From Trueperaceae bacterium (lineage in GTDB: Bacteria; Deinococcota; Deinococci; Deinococcales; Trueperaceae), in NCBI GenBank assembly GCA_036381035.1, contig DASVDQ010000130.1:1-62086 (forward strand): a DNA stretch of 62,086 bases. Reading direction: 5' to 3'. The notes under the pieces were generated by a model. It did not search any database. It was given only the letters and a program-made list of their open reading frames with translations, and was not told the DNA's origin. Each line of letters opens with the position of its first letter. Within the stretch, counting starts at the first letter, position 1. Shown here piece by piece: positions 17,146-24,957 of this stretch. The position numbers were made by a program, and so were the translations under genes.

Positions 17146-17988
17146 TCAGCGGTTGAGCCCGGACAGCGCCATGCCCTGCACGAAGTAGCGCTGCAGCAGG
17201 AAGAACAGGGCGATCACGGGGACCATCACGATGAGCGACGCCGCCATCAGGAGGTCCCACTCGGTGCCCGTCTGCTGCTGGAAGGCGCGCAGTCCGATGG
17301 GCAGCGTGAAGTTCTCGGGGCTGTGCAGGTAGATCACGGGGCCCATGAAGTCGTTCCACGTCCACAGGAACGCGAAGATCGCCGCCGTGGCGATCACCGG
17401 CTTCGACTGCGGCAGGATGATCTGCCAGAAGATCCGCCACTCCGAGGCGCCGTCGATGCGCGCGGCGTCGTTGTACTCCCGCGGGATCGTGCGGTAGTAC
17501 TGCCTGAACAGGAAGACGTTGAAGGCGCCGCCGCCGAAGAAGCTCGGCACGATCAGCGGCAGCAGCGTGTCCACCCAGCCCAGCCAGGTGAAGATCACGA
17601 ACTGCGGGATCATCGTCACCTGGGCGGGGATCATCAGCGTGGCGAGGACGAGGAAGAAGACGACCTCGCGCCCCGGCCAGCGCAGCCTGGCGAACCCGTA
17701 CGCCACGATCGAGGCCGAGAACACCTGCCCGAAGACGGCCAGGATCGTCACGATCGTCGAGTTCAGGAAGTAGCGCCAGAACGGGAAGTACTGGATGGCC
17801 TCGACGAAGTTGCGCCACTGCGGCGGCTTCGGGATCCACTGGGGCGGGTAGGCGAAGAGCTGCGTGTCCGGCTTGAGCGCCGTCGTCAGCATCCAGACCA
17901 GCGGGAGCAGGAACGCCAGCGAGCCGAGCCCGAGCAGGACGTAGACGGTGACGGCGTAGGCGGTCTTGGCGGCCTTGAGCGAACGCAC
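17146..17988 (-). CDS. Carbohydrate ABC transporter permease (MalG-type)
   Basis: 280 residues with about six membrane segments. The EAA loop that contacts the ATPase reads EYNDAARIDGASEWRIFWQIILPQSKP, with the conserved EAxxxDGA...ILP pattern. The C-terminal LLQRYFVQGMALSGLNR is typical of the MalG/UgpE branch. It forms the inner-membrane channel with the MalF-type partner 3 nt upstream and receives sugar from the binding protein at 18932-20194. No ATPase gene is present in this cluster, so a shared MsmX/UgpC-like ATPase elsewhere is expected. Confidence 0.92.
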   Translation of the reverse strand: MRSLKAAKTAYAVTVYVLLGLGSLAFLLPLVWMLTTALKPDTQLFAYPPQWIPKPPQWRNFVEAIQYFPFWRYFLNSTIVTILAVFGQVFSASIVAYGFARLRWPGREVVFFLVLATLMIPAQVTMIPQFVIFTWLGWVDTLLPLIVPSFFGGGAFNVFLFRQYYRTIPREYNDAARIDGASEWRIFWQIILPQSKPVIATAAIFAFLWTWNDFMGPVIYLHSPENFTLPIGLRAFQQQTGTEWDLLMAASLIVMVPVIALFFLLQRYFVQGMALSGLNR

Positions 17989-17991
17989 GGG

Positions 17992-18849
17992 CTAGCTCTC
18001 CTCGTAGTAGACGAGCCGCCGCGAGACGGCGATCTGGAACAGGCTGACACCGACGATGATGACGAACAGGACCCAGGCCATCGCCGACGCGTAGCCCATG
18101 CGCAGGCCCTCGAACGCCGTCTGGAACAGGTAGAAGACGTAGAACAGCGTCGAGTGCACGGGCCCGCCGTCGGTCATGACGTAGGCCTGGGTGAACACCT
18201 GGAACGAGCCGATCGTGAGCGTGACGAAGTTGAAGAACAGGGTCGGCGAGAGCATCGGCAGGGTCACGTAGCGGAACTGCGCCAGGGCCGTGGCGCCGTC
18301 GACGCGCGCGGCCTCGTAGAGCTGCGGCGGGATGTTCTGGAGGCCGGCGAGGTTGATGACCATCACGCCGCCCATGCCCCACAGGCTCATGATCACCATC
18401 GCGGGCTTCGACCACGCCGGCGAGAACAGCCACAGCGGCCCCTCGATGCCCAGGTAACCGAGGGCCAGGTTGATGAGCCCGTAGTCGGGATTGAAGATCC
18501 ACAGCCACAGCAGGGCCACGCCCACACCCGAGAGCACTGAGGGCAGGAAGAAGATCGTGCGGAAGACCCGCATGCCCCTGAGCTTGGAGTTGAGCAGCAT
18601 GGCGACCGCGAGGCTGATCGCCATCATCAGGGGGACCGAGAGGAACGTGTAGTAGGCGGTGTTGTAGAGCGCCTTCCAGAACAGCGGGTCGGTCGTCAGC
18701 GCGCGGTAGTTGGCGAGGCCGATCCACCTGGGGGGCTGGAAGACGTTGTAGCTGGAGAAGCTGTAGTAGATCGACAGCCCGATGGGCAGGGCCGAGAAGA
18801 TCACGAAGCCCAGCACCCACGGCGAGATGAAGAGCCACGCCGTGAACAT
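17992..18849 (-). CDS. Carbohydrate ABC transporter permease (MalF-type)
   Basis: 285 residues, six membrane segments beginning with AWLFISPWVLGFVIFSALPI. The EAA loop is QLYEAARVDGATALAQFRYVTLPML, and FTQAYVMTDGGP is the usual MalF/UgpA-branch motif. It pairs with the following MalG-type permease (3-nt gap). The ATG at 18847-18849 lies 82 nt after the binding-protein stop, and a strong hairpin occupies that gap. Confidence 0.92.
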   Translation of the reverse strand: MFTAWLFISPWVLGFVIFSALPIGLSIYYSFSSYNVFQPPRWIGLANYRALTTDPLFWKALYNTAYYTFLSVPLMMAISLAVAMLLNSKLRGMRVFRTIFFLPSVLSGVGVALLWLWIFNPDYGLINLALGYLGIEGPLWLFSPAWSKPAMVIMSLWGMGGVMVINLAGLQNIPPQLYEAARVDGATALAQFRYVTLPMLSPTLFFNFVTLTIGSFQVFTQAYVMTDGGPVHSTLFYVFYLFQTAFEGLRMGYASAMAWVLFVIIVGVSLFQIAVSRRLVYYEES

Positions 18850-18897
18850 CTCGCGGCGGGCGAGGGGGCTCAGGCGGGGTCGGCGCGAAGTGCGGGC

Positions 18898-18923
18898 GGG
18901 CCCGCCGCTCGCTCGGCGGGCCC
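18898..18923 (-). terminator. Hairpin between binding-protein and permease genes
   Basis: GGGCCCGCCG (18898-18907) pairs perfectly with CGGCGGGCCC (18914-18923) around a 6-nt loop. It lies between the solute-binding protein stop (18932) and the first permease start (18849). Hairpins at this place in sugar ABC operons commonly stabilise the binding-protein mRNA or cause partial termination, so that more binding protein than permease is made. No T-run is seen. Confidence 0.6.
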
Positions 18924-18931
18924 CGATGGCT

Positions 18932-20194
18932 TCAGTGGGTCTCGCGATACCGCCTGACCTCGTTCTCGTACGACCGCTGCGCGTCGTCGAGCGCCTGCTG
19001 CGGCGTCTTGGTGCCGAGCAGCGCGGCGTCGACCTCGGGCTGCAGGGCGGTGTCGTACCAGGTGGGGGCCTCGAGCGAGAAGGCGCGGAACTGCGAGGTC
19101 GCCATCTGCTCTACGAACACCTGCCAGTTCGGGTCGGCCATCAGCTCGTCCGCTTGGGCGGCGGCCATGTTCCCCACCATCGAGAAGTTCAGCTGCGCGT
19201 ACGCCGCCTGCACCTCGTCGGACATCAGGTACTCGACGAGCCGGTAGGCCGCCTCGGGGGCCTCGGTCGAGGAGCTGATCTCCAGGGAGAAGCCGTTGCT
19301 CCAGCTCGCCGGCGTGCCGTTGTGCGGCAGGGGCGCCACCCCGTAGTCGAGGTCCGGCGCGTACTGCGCGATCTGGCCGGGGAACGTGTTGTTCTGGATG
19401 ATCATCGCGACCTTGCCGGAGATGAACGGGTCGCTGGCGCCCGAACCGAAGGTGGCCGCGAACGAGGTCATCTCCCTGCTGCCGTAGGCGTTCTGCCTGT
19501 CGACCATCCACTGCAGCGCCTCGACGGCGGCGGGCGTGTTCAGCTCGAGCGTGCCGTCCTCGGCCAGGAAGTCCTCGCCGTTGAGCATGGCGTAGAGCGG
19601 GAAGTAGGTGTTGCCGAGCGTGGGGCCGAAGCCGAGCTGCTGGATGCGGCCGTTCTCGACGACGGTGAGCGCGTCGGCGTACTCGACGAGCTCGTCCCAC
19701 GTCTGAGGCGGGTCCTCCGGGTCGAGGCCCGCGGCGCGGAACAGGTCCTTGTTGTAGTAGAGGACGCGCACGTCGGTCTCCATGGGCAGCGCCCAGACGT
19801 GGCCGTCCCAGGTGACGGCGGCGCGCGTCGCCGGCCAGTAGGCGTCGAGGCCCGACTCGCCCAGCAGGTCGTCCAGCGGCAGGATCACGCCCGACTCGGC
19901 GCGGCTGGGCACGTTGCCCAGGTCGTTCATCGCGACGTCTGGCCCGATGCCGCCCGCCGTGGCGGTGGTGAGGCGCGTCCAGTAGTCGAAGAAGTTCGTC
20001 CCCAGGTGGGTGACGTGGACGTCGGGGTTGGCGTCGTTGAAGTCCTGGATCACCTGGTCGATGAACTCGGCGGCGGGGCCGGCGTCGAAGATGTGCCAGA
20101 ACGTGATCTCGGTCTGGGCGGCGGCGCTCGCCGCGCACGTGGTGACGAGGAGCGCGACCAGCAGGGCTCGCGCCTTACGGATGGCGATTCGCAT
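18932..20194 (-). CDS. Sugar ABC transporter solute-binding protein (family 1)
   Basis: 420 residues. A signal peptide (RALLVALLVTTCAASAAAQ) directs export and no lipobox is evident. The mature start TEITFWHIFDAGPAAEFIDQ and the repeated hinge segments (DVAMNDLG, LPMETDVRVLYYNKDLF, AMIIQNNTFPGQ, SEAAYRLVEYLMS-like) are typical of family 1 extracellular sugar-binding proteins. It captures an oligosaccharide outside the membrane and delivers it to the two permeases downstream. AGGAGAG precedes the ATG and overlaps the end of the metallophosphoesterase gene 9 nt upstream, so the two share a transcript. Confidence 0.92.
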   Translation of the reverse strand: MRIAIRKARALLVALLVTTCAASAAAQTEITFWHIFDAGPAAEFIDQVIQDFNDANPDVHVTHLGTNFFDYWTRLTTATAGGIGPDVAMNDLGNVPSRAESGVILPLDDLLGESGLDAYWPATRAAVTWDGHVWALPMETDVRVLYYNKDLFRAAGLDPEDPPQTWDELVEYADALTVVENGRIQQLGFGPTLGNTYFPLYAMLNGEDFLAEDGTLELNTPAAVEALQWMVDRQNAYGSREMTSFAATFGSGASDPFISGKVAMIIQNNTFPGQIAQYAPDLDYGVAPLPHNGTPASWSNGFSLEISSSTEAPEAAYRLVEYLMSDEVQAAYAQLNFSMVGNMAAAQADELMADPNWQVFVEQMATSQFRAFSLEAPTWYDTALQPEVDAALLGTKTPQQALDDAQRSYENEVRRYRETH

Positions 20195-20203
20195 GCGTCT
20201 CTC

Positions 20204-21127
20204 CTACTCCGTGCCGGGGCTTGCGGACTCGCGAATCTTATCAGAGGCCGTTCCCTCCGCGTCCGCCCGCGAGGCTGGCGGGGTGGCGCTCCAGGACGGC
20301 AGGCCGCGCCGCCTCAGCCAGTGGCGGCCGGCCTCGCGCAGCTGCAACCGCACCTGGAACCCGTCGAGGCCGTGCACGTGCAGCGCGACCGCGTCCGGCT
20401 CCAGCCTGAGCCGCGCCCAGGCGCCGGCGGGGCGCGGTGCGGTGGTGGCGAGCTCGCTCACCGACTGCACGGTGAGGAACGGGACGCCGTCGACGACGTT
20501 GACGCTGTTCCAGTGCACGTGGCCGGCCACCGCCACCTTGACGTGGTCGTTGGCCAGCAGCAGCGGGAGCAGCCGCTCGGCGTCGCGGTAGACGGCACCG
20601 CCGGCGTGGTCGCCCTCGAAGTAGTAGTTGCCGAGCATGCTTCCGGCGTGGAAGGGGACGTGCGTGAAGAGGGCGGCGGGACCGTCGAGCTCGTCGAGGG
20701 CGCGGACGAGCCACGCCACGTCGTCCTCCGGCACCAGGCAGCCGTCGCGCCGGTACAGCGGCGGCGGGCTCCACAGCAGCAGGGTCCAGCCGGCCCGCCG
20801 CAGGACCGTGTGGCCCACGGGGCCGCCCAGCACCCGGGCGTTCTCCTCCTGGCTCAGCAGCTTCACGTCGTGGTTGCCCAGCAGGTGGTGGCGCTCCTTG
20901 GTCGAGAGCGCGAACGCGGACGCGACCTCCTCCAGGTGGCGGAGGTCCTGCTCTGGGCCGACGTCGTTGATCCGGTCGCCGAGGTCGAGGAGCAGCGTCG
21001 CCGGCTCGCGCTCGAGCCGCCGGAGCACCGACGTCAGCCCGTCGAGCGCCGGCGGAGCGTCCCTCGCCACCCGGGAAGGTCCGTGGTGCACGTCGGTGAG
21101 GAGGAGCAGCTCGAGGGCTTCGGCCAT
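20204..21127 (-). CDS. Calcineurin-like metallophosphoesterase
   Basis: 307 residues. All metal-binding motifs of the calcineurin-like fold are present in order: LLLTDVHHG (D and H), LLDLGDRIND (GD), LLGNHDVK (GNHD), FTHVPFHAG and VAGHVHWNS (GHxH). It should be a cytoplasmic, two-metal phosphohydrolase; the substrate is not evident. The start at 21127 (MAEALELLLLTD) is the last Met before the fold, and the preceding AGGA is very close to the ATG. It heads the sugar importer operon, with 9 nt to the binding protein, hinting at a phosphorylated sugar or nucleotide connected with that pathway. Two hairpins lie directly upstream. Confidence 0.88.
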   Translation of the reverse strand: MAEALELLLLTDVHHGPSRVARDAPPALDGLTSVLRRLEREPATLLLDLGDRINDVGPEQDLRHLEEVASAFALSTKERHHLLGNHDVKLLSQEENARVLGGPVGHTVLRRAGWTLLLWSPPPLYRRDGCLVPEDDVAWLVRALDELDGPAALFTHVPFHAGSMLGNYYFEGDHAGGAVYRDAERLLPLLLANDHVKVAVAGHVHWNSVNVVDGVPFLTVQSVSELATTAPRPAGAWARLRLEPDAVALHVHGLDGFQVRLQLREAGRHWLRRRGLPSWSATPPASRADAEGTASDKIRESASPGTE

Positions 21128-21136
21128 GTCCTGCGC

Positions 21137-21200
21137 GGCGGGACCAGCGGTCCCGCCAGGTGCCGGGACCGCGGGCCGCACGGCGCCGCGGTCCCGGCAC
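21137..21200 (-). terminator. Two successive strong hairpins upstream of the metallophosphoesterase
   Basis: Read on the minus strand, the first hairpin pairs 21186-21200 with 21160-21174 (15 bp, perfect, 11-nt loop; arm GTGCCGGGACCGCGG). The second pairs 21149-21157 with 21137-21145 (9 bp, 3-nt loop; arm GGCGGGACC). They fill the gap between the HTH gene stop (21219) and the next start (21127). The first is a convincing terminator or attenuator for the HTH transcript. The second ends about 10 nt before the downstream ATG and could mask its ribosome site. Confidence 0.7.
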
Positions 21201-21218
21201 GATAACCGCTCCCGCCGG

Positions 21219-21836
21219 CTAGGTAGCGGAAGCGGGGCCGGCGCCCTCCTCCGGCAGCGCGGGGAGGTCGAGCTGCCGCTTGAGGTAGACCCAGGGGAAC
21301 CAGCTCCTGCCCACGCGCTGCCAGCCCGCTTCGAGCAGAGGTTCCACGGCGTCTGAGCCTGCCATCAGCCTGACGTGCTCCCACTGCCTGTCGGACCTGC
21401 GCACCACGTGGTGCAGCATCCCGTAGCCGATCGAGTGCCAGCCGTGCCGGCCGAGACGCTCGAGGACCCTCATCTCGTTGAAGGCCGTGAGGCCCGAGAC
21501 CACGCGCACCTCGCCGGCCCCCGCGGGCGCTCCGACGCCCCCCTCGGGGGCCTCGTCCTCGTCCGCGCGCCCGAAGCGCTTCTGCGCCGCCTGGCGCGAG
21601 ATGCCCAGGCGCGCGCCGATGGCCTCCCAGCTCTGCCCCGCCGACCGCGCCGCGGCGACGGCCGACCTCAGCAGCTCCTCGGTCTGGCGTTCGGCCTTGG
21701 CCGCGATCGTCACCAGGTCGAGGTACGCCTCGGGGTCGGTGGCCATGCGCGCCTCGAGGTCGGGGCCCGCCTCGGCCAAGGCCGCGGCGAGGCTGCCGGC
21801 CAGGCGCGCGTCGTCGATCTTCGTGCCTTCCGTCAT
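21219..21836 (-). CDS. HTH DNA-binding regulator with unknown C-terminal domain
   Basis: 205 residues. The start ATG at 21834-21836 has an ideal GGAGGTGA ahead of it. Residues 1-60 are helical; a helix-turn-helix is clear at about 65-90 (SWEAIGARLGISRQAAQKRFG), of the type found in sigma-region-4-like and small regulator families. The C-terminal half (VRVVSGLTAFNEMRVLERLGRHGWHSIGYGM and WVYLKRQLDLP) is not recognised and may sense a ligand. Two identical-arm palindromes directly upstream overlap the probable promoter, so autoregulation is likely. It may also control the metallophosphoesterase and sugar importer downstream, though strong hairpins separate them. Confidence 0.75.
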   Translation of the reverse strand: MTEGTKIDDARLAGSLAAALAEAGPDLEARMATDPEAYLDLVTIAAKAERQTEELLRSAVAAARSAGQSWEAIGARLGISRQAAQKRFGRADEDEAPEGGVGAPAGAGEVRVVSGLTAFNEMRVLERLGRHGWHSIGYGMLHHVVRRSDRQWEHVRLMAGSDAVEPLLEAGWQRVGRSWFPWVYLKRQLDLPALPEEGAGPASAT

Positions 21837-21893
21837 GCTCACCTCCGTGCCGCCCGCCGGCACGTGGCCGGGCGAGGCGTGCGGCGCCGCTCT

Positions 21894-21939
21894 GTCAACC
21901 ATAGGTTGACGGCCGCGCGGTTGTCAACCGCGGGTTGAC
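21894..21939 (-). promoter_or_regulatory. Promoter with two 17-bp palindromic operators (GTCAACC-N3-GGTTGAC)
   Basis: GTCAACC-ATA-GGTTGAC lies at 21894-21910 and GTCAACC-GCG-GGTTGAC at 21923-21939; both are perfect, with centres 29 bp apart. On the minus strand a TTGACA hexamer (21927-21922), an 18-nt spacer and TATGGT (21903-21898) make a plausible -35/-10 pair embedded in the two palindromes. A dimeric repressor bound here would cover both promoter elements. The HTH gene start is about 60 nt downstream, so that protein is the natural candidate binder. Confidence 0.75.
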
Positions 21940-22034
21940 AGGGCTGCCCTGAGGTGGCATGGAAGAGCTGGGCCGCGGACCGGCGACCCCGGCAGGGGCC
22001 GGTCGGGCCCGGCCGAGACCCGGGCGCGCTCCCG

Positions 22035-22613
22035 CTAGATCACGCTGAAGGTGACCCTCAGCCGCAGGCGCTCGATCGCGTAGCCGATCGTCGCCGTGCC
22101 GTCCTCCTGGGCGGTCACGTCCTGGCCCGTGAGGTGGGCGCCCCAGCAGATCACGCGGTCGTTGATGGCGGCGAGCTGGTCGGGGTTGAGGTTCGCCGCG
22201 CCCGCCAGCCGCTGCGACGTGCGGGAGAGGTCCACCGTGATCACGGGCCCGAGCGTGTTCGACGCCTGGAAGACGTCCTCGCCCTCGCCGGCGACGTACG
22301 CCCGGCCCTGGACCTTGCCGGAGAGCTCTGGGCCCTCGTAGTGGACGTCGACGATCCACTGGAGCTGGGCGGAGTGGACCGTGGCGCCGGGGGCGACGTC
22401 CTCGAAGACGAAGCACTCGCCCTCGTCGGTGGGCACGCGGAGGTCCAGCTCCTCGACCTCTCCGGCCCCCACCTCCGTCGTGATCTCCCCCTTGGGGTCG
22501 GAGATCTGGGCCTTCAGGTCCACCTCGTGCGGGAGCGGTAGGGCCGAGCAGGCGGCGAGGCCGAGCACCGCCAGGCTGGCGACGAGGACGCTTGGGACAC
22601 CGGTCAGGCGCAT
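22035..22613 (-). CDS. Putative lipoprotein of unknown function
   Basis: 192 residues from the ATG at 22611-22613 after GAGGAGGAG. The signal peptide has a hydrophobic core (VLVASLAVLGLAACSAL) ending in a lipobox with Cys near residue 22. The mature protein is beta-rich with two further Cys (ECFVFED and VICWGAH) that could form a disulphide. No family is recognised. It is divergent from the LacI-type regulator gene, whose operators lie within the shared 276-nt gap. Confidence 0.75.
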   Translation of the reverse strand: MRLTGVPSVLVASLAVLGLAACSALPLPHEVDLKAQISDPKGEITTEVGAGEVEELDLRVPTDEGECFVFEDVAPGATVHSAQLQWIVDVHYEGPELSGKVQGRAYVAGEGEDVFQASNTLGPVITVDLSRTSQRLAGAANLNPDQLAAINDRVICWGAHLTGQDVTAQEDGTATIGYAIERLRLRVTFSVI

Positions 22614-22780
22614 GGGCTCCTCCTCGTGACGTCGTCCCGCGCGGCCGGGCCGCCGACCCTCGACGACCGGCGCGGGGCGCGCCCGTACGGCACCTTTGCC
22701 CCTGCCCATGAACGCCCGCCGAGGGGTTCATGAGCGACCGGGCCCAGCTCGCGGTGGCCCTCAGGCGGCCGCGCCCGTGC

Positions 22781-22859
22781 TACGATGCCGGAAACGTTAC
22801 CGGAAGGGACCACCGGAGGCAGGTACGCGGCCGGCGCCCAGGCCCGGAATCGATTCCGG
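22781..22859 (+). promoter_or_regulatory. Promoter region of the LacI-headed sugar operon with two 16-bp operators
   Basis: A -10-like TACGAT (22781-22786) is followed at once by CCGGAAACGTTACCGG (22788-22803, one mismatch from a perfect palindrome), and 56 bp further on by CCGGAATCGATTCCGG (22844-22859, perfect). Both share the CCGGAAnCGnTnCCGG pattern with the central CG typical of LacI-family operators. Their spacing suits two repressor dimers and possible looping. They lie 30-100 nt ahead of the LacI start, implying autoregulation of the whole operon. Confidence 0.8.
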
Positions 22860-22889
22860 CAGAGGGGCGCGGCCACAGGGAGGCGGGGG

Positions 22890-23954
22890 ATGGGCAGCAG
22901 GTCGCGGGAGGCCAAGGTCACGATCCGCGAGGTCGCCGCCGAGGCGGGCGTCGGCATCGCGACCGCGTCCCGCGCCCTCAACGACGAGCCCGAGGTCTCC
23001 GAGGCCACGCGTCGGCGCGTGCTCGAGGCCGCGAGCGCCCTCGGCTACCGGCGCTCCTCCGTCGCCCTCGGGCTCAAGCGCGGCACCACCGACAACATCG
23101 GCGTGGCCGTGATGTCGCGCCATGCGCCCGTGGTCCTCAACCCCTTCTACATGGAGGTCATCGGCGGCATCGAGGAGGTGCTGGAGGAGGCCGACAAGCA
23201 CCTCGTCCTCAGCAGCCTCAAGCGGCGCGAGGACCTCCTCGACCTGGCCCGCGAGGGGCGCGTCGACGGCCTTCTCGTCGTGGGCTGCGACGTCAGCGAC
23301 GAGATCCTCGGCGCCCTGCGCGAGCGCCGCGTGCCCGTGGTGCTCATCGACCACGAGTTCCCCGGCCTGCCTTCCGTCGTCACCGACCACGACCAGGCCG
23401 GCAGGCTCGCCGCCCGCCACCTGCTCGAGGGCGGCGGCACGCGCTACGCCTTCGTGAGCGAGAACCTCGACAACCCGAACTTCGGGGCGCGCCTCGCCGG
23501 CTTCAGGGACGAGCTGGCCGCCGCCGGGGTCGAGCTCGACGAGCGCGCCGTGGCCGCGGGCGGCGACGCCTGGGACGGCGGCTTCTACGCCATGGAGGAG
23601 GTGCTCAGGCGGCTGCCTGAGCCTCCCGACGCGGTCTGCGCCGCCAACGACCCCGCCGCGATGAGCGCGGTCAAGGCGCTGGCCGCGCGCGGCCTCGGCA
23701 CGCCGGGCGACGTCGCGGTCGTCGGCGTCGACGACATCCACCTCGCCGCCTACCACGACCCGCCTCTCACCACCGTGAGGGTCGACAAGCTGGGACTGGG
23801 CCGGACGGGCGCGCGGCTGCTGCTCGCACGCCTGGAGGGCCGCGAGGTGCCCGAGAGGACCACGCTCCCCACCGAGCTCGTAGTCAGGGGCACGACGCGC
23901 GCGGCTTCCCCTGGCGGCGTCGCGCGGACCGGGGGCGCAGGGGGCGGTCGGTGA
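22890..23954 (+). CDS. LacI-family transcriptional repressor
   Basis: 354 residues from the ATG at 22890 (GGGAGGCGGGGG upstream); longer in-frame extensions would overlap the operators. N-terminal LacI HTH: TIREVAAEAGVGIATASRALNDEPEVSEATRRRVLEAA in order, with the hinge helix region ALGYRRSSVALGLK. A periplasmic-binding-protein-like sugar sensor follows (NIGVAVMS, DGLLVVGCDVS, DHEFPGL, AVCAANDPAAM, VAVVGVDDI). It represses until a sugar effector binds. It is the first gene of a plus-strand operon with two permeases, a binding protein, two secreted proteins and a GH130 enzyme, and two matching operators lie upstream. Confidence 0.93.
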   Translation: MGSRSREAKVTIREVAAEAGVGIATASRALNDEPEVSEATRRRVLEAASALGYRRSSVALGLKRGTTDNIGVAVMSRHAPVVLNPFYMEVIGGIEEVLEEADKHLVLSSLKRREDLLDLAREGRVDGLLVVGCDVSDEILGALRERRVPVVLIDHEFPGLPSVVTDHDQAGRLAARHLLEGGGTRYAFVSENLDNPNFGARLAGFRDELAAAGVELDERAVAAGGDAWDGGFYAMEEVLRRLPEPPDAVCAANDPAAMSAVKALAARGLGTPGDVAVVGVDDIHLAAYHDPPLTTVRVDKLGLGRTGARLLLARLEGREVPERTTLPTELVVRGTTRAASPGGVARTGGAGGGR

Positions 23955-24003
23955 CGGCCGCGGTGGAACCGGTGACCCCGCCCCCGCGTGCGGGAGGTCG
24001 CCG

Positions 24004-24957
24004 GTGAGCGCGTCGCTCGGCAGGGCGGAGCCCGCGGTCGGCTGGCTGGGCCGCCTCGCCTCCACGCTGAGCCCGCGCCGCGTGTGGCGCGAGATCAGGC
24101 GGTCGAACCCCGTCGGCTACCTCTTCGTGCTGCCGTACGTGCTCTTCTTCGCCGTCTTCGTCGCCTACCCGTTCGGCTTCGCGTTCTTCCTCACCGTTCA
24201 CAACTGGAACATCGTCAGGCCGGAGAAGCCGTTCGTCGGCACCCGCAACTTCGAGATCCTCTTCAGCGACCCGCTGTTCTGGAAGGCCCTCGGCAACACG
24301 GCCGTGTTCCTGGCCGTGCACATACCCCTGCAGATCGCGATCGCCCTGCTGCTGGCCGTGGTCCTCAACCAGCCGCTGAGGGCCCGCGGCCTGTTCCGCA
24401 CCGCCTACTTCCTGCCGTTCGTCACGTCCGGCGCCATCGTCAGCCTCGTCTGGCTGCGCCTCTACGCCGACGACGGCCTCCTCAACCAGGCGCTCGCGTC
24501 GCTCGGGCTGGGGCACGTGGGCTGGCTGTCAGACCCCAGGGTCGCGATGCCGAGCATCGCCGTGATGGCCACCTGGAAGAACGTCGGGTACTACCTGATG
24601 ATCTTCCTGGCCTCGCTCCAGGCGATCCCCTCGCAGCTCTACGAGGAGTCGTACCTCAACGGCGCCAACGCCTGGCAGCGCTTCCGCTACATCACCTTCC
24701 CCATGCTGAACCCGGCGTTCATCCTCGTCGTGGTCCTCTCGACGATCGGCGGCTTCTCGCTGTTCGTAGAGCCTTTCGTGATGACGGGCGGCGGACCGCT
24801 CGACGCGACCCTCAGCCTCGTCCTCTACCTCTACCAGCAGGCCTTCCAGTTCCTGCGCATGGGCTACGCGGCGACGATCGGCGTCGTGCTGGCGCTGCTG
24901 ATCTTCGTCGTCACGCTGATCCAGCGACGCTTCCTCGAGCGGGAGGTGGGGTACTGA
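24004..24957 (+). CDS. Carbohydrate ABC transporter permease (MalF-type)
   Basis: 317 residues from a GTG start preceded by CGGGAGG. Six membrane segments beginning FVLPYVLFFAVFVAYPFGF. The EAA loop is QLYEESYLNGANAWQRFRYITFPML; the canonical EAxxxDGA is altered to ESYLNGA, which is frequent in this branch. FVEPFVMTGGGP matches the MalF/UgpA motif. It forms a channel with the next gene, whose ATG overlaps its TGA by 1 nt. It differs clearly from the minus-strand permease of the same type, so it belongs to a separate importer. Confidence 0.92.
   Translation: MSASLGRAEPAVGWLGRLASTLSPRRVWREIRRSNPVGYLFVLPYVLFFAVFVAYPFGFAFFLTVHNWNIVRPEKPFVGTRNFEILFSDPLFWKALGNTAVFLAVHIPLQIAIALLLAVVLNQPLRARGLFRTAYFLPFVTSGAIVSLVWLRLYADDGLLNQALASLGLGHVGWLSDPRVAMPSIAVMATWKNVGYYLMIFLASLQAIPSQLYEESYLNGANAWQRFRYITFPMLNPAFILVVVLSTIGGFSLFVEPFVMTGGGPLDATLSLVLYLYQQAFQFLRMGYAATIGVVLALLIFVVTLIQRRFLEREVGY

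Noticed and set aside
15406..18540. 1044-residue plus-strand frame over the glycosidase and permease genes
   Set aside because: Charged low-complexity shadow; the minus strand encodes recognisable permeases and a glycosidase here.
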